Positions 28,801-40,800 of a stretch of 64,000 nt of DNA are shown in pieces. The position numbers and the translations under genes were made by a program. The DNA is from Tachypleus tridentatus (taxonomy: Eukaryota > Arthropoda > Merostomata > Xiphosura > Limulidae): the NCBI RefSeq assembly GCF_004210375.1, contig NC_134825.1:2914001-2978000 (forward strand), in the 5' to 3' direction. Below the pieces are notes generated by a model, which made no database searches, was not told the DNA's origin, and saw only the letters and a program-made list of their open reading frames with translations. How positions within the stretch are numbered: position 1 is the stretch's first letter; every line of letters begins with the position of its first letter.

Positions 28801-31800
28801 ATGTATCAATATCAGTTGACTATGGCTGCTGTGTAATGGTTAAATGTAAATGATAATTTTATAAAGATAACATTACACAATGTTTAGGAACAACAGGAAC
28901 TTGTTAGTCCATCATGGCTGTTCGATCATTGAAACTAAAACTGTTTAAAAAAACTAAAAATCTTAAAGCTAGCCTTTAACATTTATTTACTTTTAAGCTT
29001 TTTCTTAAACTCACTTAAATTTATTATAGTTAACTATAACTAATTCTTCTGAAGGCAACCCATTCCAAAGGCCAACCATTTCTGGTTAGTAAAATAAAAC
29101 TTTCTTAGCTGAAGATGACTACAACCTTCCCAGATGTTGATTCCCACCATTAAGTATGAAGAAAGATGATGCACTAACATTATCAATTATTTTTAAAATC
29201 TTAAAAGCTTCAATGAAATACCCTCTAATTTTTTGTATTTTTCAAGAGAAAACAATTTCAGGAATCTCAACCTCTCTCTGGATGAAAACCCATCTCAGAC
29301 ACCTCACTACTGAACCTCTTCTTCGCCCTTTCCACAAATTCAATGTCCTTTATGAAGTAAGAAAGTTAACATCGTCAGCACATTAAAGTAATTTGTTGAC
29401 TGTTTCTTTATCTGTTTAACTGATGTAAATCAAAAAGAGTAAAGGTCCTAAGACAGACCCCTGAGGTACCACAGTTATTATGTTAATCTAACAGACCCCT
29501 GAGGTACCACAGCTATTATGTTAATCTAACAGACCCCTGAGGTACCACAGCTATTATGTTAATCTAATAGACCCCTGAGGTACCACAGTTATTATGTTAA
29601 TCTAATAGACCCCTGAGGTACCATAGTTATTATGGTTATCTAACAGACCATTGAGGTACCACAGCTATTATGTTAATCTAACAGACCCCTGAGGTACCAC
29701 AGCTATTATGCTAATCTAACAGACCCCTGAGGTACCACAGCTATTATGTTAATCTAACAGACCCCTGAGGTACCAGAGTTATTATGTTAATCTAGCAGAC
29801 CCCTGAGGTACCACAGTTATTATGTTAATCTAGCAGACCCCTGAGGTACCACAGATATTATGTTAATCTAACAGAGCCCTGATGTACCACAGTTATTATG
29901 TTAATCTAACAGACTCCTGAGGTACCACAGTTATTATGTTAATCCACTTCCACTGAACTTCATGTATAACAATCTTCTGCTTTCTTCTATCTAACCACTC
30001 TTCTATCTACAGTTTTCTTTAAAAGCCTTTTATCTATCATCTAATCAATTGCTTTCTGAAAATTCAGATTCACCAAATCTTCACTCTTACCCTCATCTGC
30101 ATATGCAGTGAGAGATTGAAAGAATGTCAAAACCTTTGTAATGGAAGATTTTCCCTCAGTAAAACTTATGTTGACTATAATATTCTAAACTTTGTTAAAT
30201 GACTTTGCAAATAATTCTTTATCAGACTTTCCAAAACCTTCCCCACAAATGATGCAAGACTAACAGGTCTTTAACTACTGGGACAGTTACATTAGTTAAC
30301 TTTCAATTCTCAGGTACTTAACCTCTGTTCAAGGACTGACAGAAAGTAATAGTAAATGGCTCACATATCCAGTCTTTAATCTTCTTCATATCCCTTAGGG
30401 ACATATTATCTGGGCTAGGGAAACCTGTCATTCCTTAAACTTCCTAGTGTTTTGTTAACCAGCTCAAAAGCCCTCCAGTGCCACAGCAGTTTGTCTGTGG
30501 ACTTATGCTAGAAACTGAGTTTTGATACTTGTGGTTGGCAGAGCACGGATAGCCCTTTGTGGAGCTTTGAGCTTAAATACAAACAATGTGATCATCTAGT
30601 GTGGCTCTGTTAGTTGTTTCTGTAACATCAGATGTGACTGATTAAAATGATTAGAAAGATTAAAAGTTCCTTGTCGTAACAATGTATTTATGTAGTTAGA
30701 TCAGAATGTTAAAATAACTGGTTAGTTTTTAGTTTTTGTCCATGTAAGTTGCTTGTAATTAACTGGTTAGTTTTTAGTTTTTGTGTATGTGTAAGTTGCT
30801 TGTTCAACCAAAATTTATTGGTAATGTTTTACTTAAATTGTTTTATTAAACAGATTCAAACATGGACTCCAGAAGAAGGGGAAGATAGGCTTCGGGAGAT
30901 TACAGTTCCAGCTAATGTTACTCAGTCACTGGTGAACATTTTTAAACCTTTTTCCAAAAACACTGTCAGAGTATTGGCTTTCAACAGCATCTACTCAGGA
31001 CCACCTTCAAATGAAATTGAATTTACTACACCAGAAGGAAGTATGTCATAGTATAGAATTTTGTACAATTTAATTTTACTATATAATATCCTGTTCTTAT
31101 AATCACAGCTCTTACATCATTCAGCCGTCTGACTTTTGTCCCAAGTTGCCACTGCTTGATAAGTTTATTAACTTAAGGCTATGCTATTGTTTAATCAAAA
31201 CAGTAATTCTCTCTATATCTAGTTGTTTAATGAACAGTCACCAGGCCTCACTTTGACTTTCATAACTTATGAAAAAGCATACTATATGTATAACATTGTC
31301 AAAAAGTACTTAGATTTTAATCTCGTATATATCTCAAGCTGACCAACTTTATTTGAGCTATGAATGCTTACCACACCTAATTTTGGACTGTTGACCAGAC
31401 AAGACTAGTTTCTAGCACCTGTGGGCTGACAACTCTTGGGTCATTCTCCTTACCAGTTGTCACATTGTAATATCTAGTGAAGGGTGACTGTATTTTGGAT
31501 TAAGAATCACAGGTTCTATACCATGCTTTCCCTTTTAGCCGTAAGGACATTATAATTGTTGTCATGAGGACTGTTGTCTAGTACCCTATCCTTTTCTTGA
31601 ATTCAAAATTAAGGATATTGACAAATAGATTGCCTTCAACATAAAAATAAATATGACACTCTTAACTGTGCTGTCGGTCAATTTGATGAACTTCATAACA
31701 ACCATAAAAAATCATGAAACAAATAACCTTTTTTCTTTATAAAATGATTGGAAATTATAACAACAAACCAGAAATGTTTATTCTAAATATGTCAAATCTT

Positions 31801-34800
31801 GTAATATTATAGATCTATTTGTATTTATTACATTTCTATTAAAGTCAACTTTGGAACCATGTTTAACTAATAATCTCACCACACAGATTGTAAATTACAT
31901 GAGGAACATCCAATTCTTGTTATTGCATCGAACAACATCAAACTGATGTATAAAACCTGTTGTTGTTCTCGTATTTCAAACTAACATAGCTGTACTTTCT
32001 TAATACAGCGACATTTTGGTTACCATACATTACATATGTATATCTGTTATTACTATCTAGAAATAAGTTTCAGAATGGTAAACACTAAACATCTATATTT
32101 ATATATAGAAAATAATGGTCTGTACCACTTATATTATCAAATTTTTTTTGTATTCATGTATGGTACTTGCTAAGCCTCATTGAATTTTGCACATGGAGTA
32201 GATAGAAAAATATTATAATCTGATAACGTGTTTCTGATGTGTTAAAAACTGTAGATGCTGTATTGTTTGTGTCATAGAATGGAACTTGAACAAAACCAGA
32301 ATGATGATGTATCATGTGACACACATAAATTGATACTTACTGTTATATTTACTTATGAAATCAGAAATTAAATAATTTATAATGATGAATCATAAATCAC
32401 AGTTTGATGCCAAACATTAATAATATAATAGTTTAACAGAATTTTTAATGCAAGTCTTCTAAATTTGATGACATACCCTCTAACCCCTACCTTAATGTAG
32501 AAATGGTTAAAGCATGTCCATACAATAAGCATTGTTTGAAGCATATAAATGGCTAGCATTGTCTGAAACGTGTCCAAATCTAACGCTATCTCAAGCACGT
32601 CCATGCTGTTCATGTTCCGAAATATTAATGTGTGTAAATGGTTTTTATATTTGAAAGAAGTGCCTGTCTGTATTCTACATTTTACAATAAACGTTTCCTT
32701 TATGTTCAAGAGGATAACAAAATTACAAACCATTTCATCTTTTCACTCGTGAATTTATTTCTTCCAGCTCCTGGACCAGTGTCAGGTTTGGAAGCTAATC
32801 CACTTGGTTCAAGTGCTCTTTACTTGAATTGGAAACTACCTCTGGAGTCAAATGGTATTTTGACTGGATACCGAATTTACTACGAAGAAGGTATAACTTA
32901 TAACATCCATTCATAAACATGTCATTCAGAAATTATGTAAATATAAATAATAGTTTTTAGTTTTAATTATTGTTTAATTGTTTACTTCTGCAAAATGTAG
33001 TTACTTCAATGTATAAACTATAATATACTTACATAATGTATGGTAGCATTCTTGTTAAAGCCAGATGATGTGTGTTGTTTGTGTTATAGCTAGATGTTGT
33101 ATGGTGTTGTTCTTTCCATTATTATATAATATTTCATTAGTAAACATCATTTTTAAGTTCTTGTTTTGTACATATCTTTAAAATTCTATGAACACAAGTG
33201 TCAAACAGACATTTTTTTTGTTTTCAGTGTTACATAACTCCTGGTGTGGTTGCATGAGAACAGAAAACTGTTTCTAGATACAATTATTTATTCATTTTTA
33301 CCAATACATCTTGTAAAGGCAAACTGTTATCTCAGTTCCATAGGTAAATTGTACAGATGGTTCTAAGCTTGCAAACTCTGTTAATGTCCTGCTACCATAT
33401 ATCCACACCAAGAATGTGTCATCTACATATCTTATCCAAATATCAAGTAGAGGTTTGTGTACTGTTTATAACTTAGTTCAAATGTGTACCTATACAAGTT
33501 GTCTAGCAACAGTGAAAATTTGCCTCTGAAGAAGAGCTCGGGTTAAAGGAATTTTATCATTTTTGTGTCAACACTTGTTGAACATATGTTCCTCTTTCAT
33601 CATGAATGGTGAAAGTGTGCATCATAATGCTAACACTTCATTTTGTGTATAAAAACTGAAAGTTATTTTGAAAAAAGGTTGATTATTTACACACACTTTT
33701 GTTAGGTTAATCATATCTTATTTTAACAGCTCAAGTTTTATTCTCTAACAATGTGTTTTTGAAACAATTCCATTTTCTGCTGTAACTTTTGTAAGTAATA
33801 CTATATCAAACAACACTAACTTTTGTAAGTAATACTATATCAAACAACACTAACTTTTGTATTCAACTTCACATTCCTGACTTACTCTACAAATTCTAAA
33901 TAATTTTTAATTATGTGTATATTTCTGAAACTAGAATACTTCTCAGCAGTGTATTTGGTTATTTGATGATATGATATAGTTGTAGTTTACACTGTTAGTC
34001 TAAAACTGTTACTTATTTTGTTATTTTTGAAGTGCATAAAATCACTGAGTAATAAAATTAACTCTAATAAATCTACTTTTCTCTGCATCTGTTAAACACT
34101 TGTTTTTTTACTAGTTCTAAATACTTATTTGTAGGTTTTTCATAAGTACTCTCATTTCATAAACCTTACACACCTTTATTGTAGTCGCACTTATTAAGTT
34201 CTGTTGGCTTGGCATGGCCAGGTAGTTAGGGTGCTTCACATGCCATCTTAGGGTTGAAGGTTTGAATTCCCTTCCTATCAAACATGATTACCTCTTCAGG
34301 AATGGGGGTATTTTTATGTGATGGTCAATCCCACTATTTCTTGGTAAAACAGTAGCCCAAAAGTTGGCAGTGGATGGTGATGACTAGCTGCCTTCCCACT
34401 GGTCTTACACTACTAAATTAGGAACAGCTATTGCAGATAGCCCTTGTGTAGATTTGCGTGAAATTTAAACCAAAAAACAATTTGTCCTCCTTTAATCTGC
34501 TGTTTTAAATAACAATAATTTATGTTTTGTTTCCTACCCACAGGGTTTTAGTTTCCTATACTTTATGACATGTGGTTTTAATTATGTTTCTAAGGGTTCT
34601 GACCTATCACCTAACTTGCATTAGTTTTTATATCAGCTTTTGATTGTGTATTGATTTTAATATTCTTTTATGCAGTTTTTATTTTAATATTGAATACATG
34701 AGTCTAGAAATGGGACTTATGGCAAATAATTAAATACAAGATAAAGAACTAAGAAGGCAGATATCTTAACTCAAATGTTTAGGGAGATGTAAGTGGTTTT

Positions 34801-37800
34801 TCCAAAATGTAACATCAAAAGAAACATGATTAGTAAATGATCAGATACTGGTAACTGGTAGTATTTAAAGTTGTTTGTACAATCATATAATCAGTTTCTT
34901 CACCTCCAGAATGGATATGGAGATGATGAATTAACATTAACTAAAACTTGTTCCTTAATGTATGAAAGTAATTAATATATTTTGTTATATTTTTTAAAAC
35001 TTTTTGATAGTTCAAGGAACACATTTGGGGACTAAAATGGAGCGACCACCGGTCACTGATCCAGATGAGACTGAGGGTAAACTAGCACCACTACAACCAG
35101 GTACTAAGTATCGTATCACCATCAGAGCTATGACAAGTAAAGGCCAAGGAGAGCCTTACTATATTGAAGCCACCACTGATGAAGAACCAGAAACTGGTAA
35201 GTTCCATTACTTCTTCATGTTGCAGTTTATTCTCACATGTAAACTTTATGTAATCTATAACATCCATCTAATGCTTTCAGTAGTTTAATTTACATACTAA
35301 TTTATTTGAGACGTCATCATTATGATATTAACATTCATAATTTAACTTTTAATGCTCACATGTATGAGACTTAACTTATAGTAGACTGTTATATTTTCAG
35401 TAATGTGGTGTTCCTAGGAAAATGTTGACTTCCGGCTGGGAAACACGATAAACTGTTGTACAGGGTGTCACAGAACTTTTGACCCATAGGGAGAATAGAT
35501 ATTATATTCTTAAATTTAAATAAACACATTTCTAATATCAGTTGTGCATATTTAAGGAAATAAAATAACACAGTAGACCAAGATTTCATATGTGTGTGGC
35601 TGCTGATGGCATGCAATTTGAAAAATAAATAAACAAACTGTATTTTCCCTTATGGGTCTAGGCTTCTGGGAACACACTATATTTTCAGTAACATGATGTA
35701 CTTGTTTGTTCAATCAACGTGCTTTAACCAGAATGCGAGCCTCAGGTTGAGAAAAATTAGATTACAGTTATATTTACAGTAATAATGAATTAACTTTATT
35801 ATGTTTAAGAGAACATCATAACTGTTTTTATATATTTACTGTGGGCTTGAACATTCTTCATAAGTTAATAATGTTTATCACTAGCACCTGATGTGCCAAC
35901 ATTCTTCATAAGTTAATAATGTTTATCACTAGCACCTGATGTACCAACATTCTTCATAAGTTAATAACGTTTATCACTAGCACCTGATGTACCAACATTC
36001 TTCATAAGTTAATAACGTTTATCACTAGCACCTGATGTACCAACATTCTTCATAAGTTAATAACGTTTATCACTAGCACCTGATGTACCAACATTCTTCA
36101 TAAGTTAATAACGTTTATCACTAGCACCTGATGTACCAACATTCTTCATAAGTTAATAACGTTTATCACTAGCACCTGATGTACCAACATTCTTCATAAG
36201 TTAATAACGTTTATCACTAGCACCTGATGTGCCAACATTCTTCATAAGTTAATAACGTTTATCACTAGCACCTGATGTACCAACATTCTTCATAAGTTAA
36301 TAATGTTTGTCACTAGCACCTGATGTGCCAACATTCTTCATAAGTTAATAATGTTTGTCACTAGCACCTGATGTGCCAACATTCTTCATAAGTTAATAAT
36401 GTTTATCACTAGCACCTGATGTGCCTGAATTAATGTGGGCTCAACTACCTGATGAAGAAGGAAAGGCAGGAATAGAAGTTACGTGGATTCCAGTTGTTGA
36501 CGGCAACCCAGGAAGTCACTTTTTTGTACAATATAGACGTAAAGGTAAAGTACATCAGTAATGCAGAACCTCAATATTTCTACAGTATAAGCATAATATA
36601 AATCCTAATAGTAACATATAACTTGAAGTTCTTAACTCTTTTACTGCATTTTCTGACTAAAGTCAGCTAAAATTTTACTTCCCTTAAAGTCTATACGTCA
36701 GCAAAAGTTCACAAAGAAAAACATTTGTCCAGTATCACATGAGATGCTTTACCCTAAGTGACTGTTGTAGATTACCACAGTAAAGGGACAAATTTCTTCT
36801 TTGTGGATTTTTGTCGACTTATGCACTTAAAGAGAAGAAACATTTTAGACAACTTGAGTTGCAAAATGCAGCAAAAAGGTTAAATATTAAACATGAAATA
36901 ACTCTTGACAGTAAAGTAGAACATGAACTTCTTAAAATTTACACTTCAAATACATCTTAATAGCTGAGTAGAACTGGAACTGTTCATAGTGAAGACATAA
37001 AGTACCACCTGCTAGTGAAGCAGAACTTGAACCATTTACAGTATAAAGTACCACCTGTTAGTGAAGCAGAACCTGAACCATTTACAGTATAAAGTACCAC
37101 CTGTTACTGAAACAGAACCTGAACTGTTTACAGCATAAAGTACCACCTGTTACTGAAACAGAACCTGAACTGTTTACAGCATAAAGTACCACCTGTTACT
37201 GAAACAGAACCTGAACTGTTTACAGTATAAAGTACCACTTGTTACTGAAACAGAATCTGTACTGTTTACAGTATAAAGTACCATCTGTTACTGAAACAGA
37301 ATCTGTACTGTTTACAGTATAAAGTACCATCTGTTACTGAAACAGAATCTGTACTGTTTACAGTATAAAGTACCATCTGTTACTGAAACAGAATCTGTAC
37401 TGTTTACAGTATAAAGTACCAACTTTTACTGATACAGAACCTGAACTGTTTACAGTATAAAGTACCACTTGTTACTGAAACAGAATCTGTACTGTTTACA
37501 GTATAAAGTACCACCTGTTACTGAAACAGAATCTGTACTGTTTACAGTATAAAGTACCACCTTTTACTGATACAGAACCTGAACTGTTTGCAGTATAAAG
37601 TACTGCCTGTTACTGAAACAGAATCTGTACTGTTTACAGTATAAAGTACCACCTGTTAGTAAAGCAGAACCTGAACTGTTTACAGTATAAAGTACCACCT
37701 GTAACTGAAACAGAACCTGAACTGTTTACAGTATAAAGTATCACCTGTTACTGAAACAGAACCTGAACTGTTTACAGTATAAAGTACCACCTGTTACTGA

Positions 37801-40800
37801 AACAGAACCTGAACTGTTTACAGTATAAAGTACCACTTGTTACTGAAACAGAACCTGAACTGTTATCAGTATAAAGTACCACCTGTTACTGAAACAGAAC
37901 CTGAACTGTTTACAGTATAAAGTGTACCACCTGTTACTGAAACAGAACCTGAACTGTTATCAGTATAAAGTACCACCTGTTAGTAAAACAGAACCTGATA
38001 TTTTCTTGTGTAACTTTTTGAGAAACATAGCCTGTCTACTTTACATGTCACTAAGTCAGCTATCTTTCACATGTAGAAAGTTAAGCAAGATACTGGGTTC
38101 ATAAAGGTCTTTGGAATGCCTTGGAAAATTATAGAAGGAATTTCCAGGACCTGAACAATTTTGGAAAAATTGGAATATATCCCAGGGTTTTTGAAATATT
38201 GTGAAATTGTTGGTTTATTTTTTACTTTCGTGCAAAGCTACTCAAGGGCTATCTGTGCTGGACATCCATAATTTAGCAGTGTAAAACTAGAGGGAAGGCA
38301 GCTAGTCATCATCACCTAATGCCAACTCTTGGGCTACTCTTTTACCAACGAATAGTAAGAATGACTGTCACATTACAATGCCCCCAAGGCTAATAAGGCG
38401 AGCATGTTTGGTGCAACCTGGATTCAAACCCAAGATCCTCAGATTACAAGTTGAACGCCTTAACCCACCTGGCCATGCCAGGATTATTATGTGAAATGAA
38501 TTTTCTCCTGTCAGAATTATAAACCAGTGTTTTTCGTAAATTGTTTATTTTATGATTGCACCATATAATATCCAATAGCAATGAAGAAAGAGCATGTGCT
38601 TGCATGAATAGCAACATAAATGACTTCAGCAGTACAAGACTAAATAACACCATCGATATCTGAGCGTTGGCATTTGAGCAGTTATGTAACCTGGATTCCT
38701 CAGTTTGTGTTATGTTGACCTAAATATGTAAGCATATAAAACGTGCTAGTAAAATGTAAGTTTAACTACACAATTTCTATGCACAAGGAATAGCTTGTTA
38801 CCAAGAAACGTCTTGCAATGTGTGCCATAAAAAGTTCAGTGTTGGCAATATGGAAAGTTGACAAGCCATACAAAAGTAAAAATGGCAAGGCTAATTTGTG
38901 TATGAACTACACTAGCCAACAGCAACCGTTGCAACAACATGCAGTTTGATAGTGTCTAAACATAGGCCAACAACATGCATTTTGATATTGTCTGAACATA
39001 GGCCAACAACATGCATTTTGATATTGTCTGAACATAGGCCAACAACATGCATTTTGATATTGTCTGAACATAGGCCAACAACATGCATTTTGATATTGTC
39101 TGAACATAGGCCAACTAGATGCATTTTGATATTGTCTGAACATAGGCCAACTAGATGCATTTTGATATTGTTTGAACATAGGCCAACAACATGCATTTTG
39201 ATATTGTCTGAACATAGGCCAACAACATGCATTTTGATATTGTCTGAACATAGGCCAACTAAATGCATTTTGATATTGTCTGAACATAGACCAACTAAAT
39301 GCATTTTCATACTGTCTGAACATAGGCCAACTAGATGCACTTTCATATTGTCTGAACATAGGCCAACCATGTGCAGTTTGATATTGTCTGAACATAGGCC
39401 AACCATGTGCAGTTTGATATTGTCTGAACATAGGCCAACCATGTGCAGTTTGATATTGTCTGAACATAGGCCAACCATGTGCAGTTTGATATTGTCTGAA
39501 CATAGGCCAACCATGTGCAGTTTGATATTATCGGAATCTAGGCCGATGTCAGATAGAGCATCAACATTTAGACTTGTTGCAACAAATCAACCCAATGCAG
39601 TAGCCCAGCAGGTAAGGGAATAATGTTCCTAAGTTAATTATTATTACAGAGAAAGTTCCAAATTTCATTTATTTAAATGCACAATACAGTAAAACTTAAT
39701 TATCAACTTGTGGATGATTTTGTTTCTTCATCTACGTGTCAGCACCTCATTATGGAAGGTATTTGTTGCATTTTGAATTACACAAGCTGTGAAAGCATAA
39801 ATAAATGTTGGAAGAGATGTTCCCAGATAGTAAAATTACATCAAATTTCTTTTGTGGAGAAAATAAAATGCGTGTATGTGATTTGTTTTGGATTACCCCT
39901 CTGTATTAAGTCAAATTTTAAAAATTCTATTTTTTTTTAGTGCTACATTTAAAAATTACATCAAAGTACAGTATTAGTGAAAGTTATGTTCTTGTTGTGA
40001 GGAGTTTATTTAAACTTTTGCATAAATAGTGCTATAAAAGAAAACTCTATTTGTAATGTTTTGATGATCTGGTGAAGAGATATTTAAAATACTATTACAG
40101 TGAACAGTTTTAAGCAATGCTACTATTTATCTGATAACGTTTTGCAGAATTAAGAATTTGCAATGCACTTTAGAGATGCACTAGTTTCATCATGGCCAGG
40201 TGGTTAAGGCACTTATCTCAGAATCTGAGGGTTGGAGGTTCAAATCCCCGTTACACCAAACATGCCTGCTCCTTCAGCTGTGGGAGCATTATAATGTGAC
40301 AGGCAGTCCAACTATTCTTTGGTAAAAGAGTAATCCAAGAGTTGACAGTGGTTGGTGATGACTAGCTGCCTTCCCTCTAGTCTTACCCTGCTAAATTAGG
40401 GACAGCTAGTGCAGATAGCTATCTTGTAGCTTTGAGCAAAATTCAAAAACAAACTAGTTTCATTTTGAATGTAGGATTAAAGAAACAAGCCTATTTTATT
40501 GTCAGTGTTTAATTGGAAAAACCATAATATTAGAAAGTAACATAAAATTAAATGTACAGTTTCTCGAAATAACTCTGAACTTAATATGGATAATGTTTAA
40601 TAATAAATAATGTTTAGGTGAGAATCAGTGGGAGAGTACAGGTATGGAAGAAACTGAAGATGTGCTAGTTGTTAGGGGACTTGAGAGGAACAGGTTATAT
40701 GAAATCAGAGTTATTACTGTAGATGGACACTTCCAAACTGCTAGTAATACAGAAGAAGTCACAATAGAGGATTTAGGTAAAACCTGTTATTCCTTATTTT

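Noticed and set aside
35883-36364. Eleven real micro-exons of Nrg
   Set aside because: No donor follows the duplicated exon starts before the in-frame TAA; better read as decoy acceptors.
38907-39623. Open frames of about 200-225 codons on both strands
   Set aside because: They coincide with a 36-bp stop-free minisatellite; the length is a multiple of three, so frames stay open by construction. No start context, no domain, and both strands are open equally.
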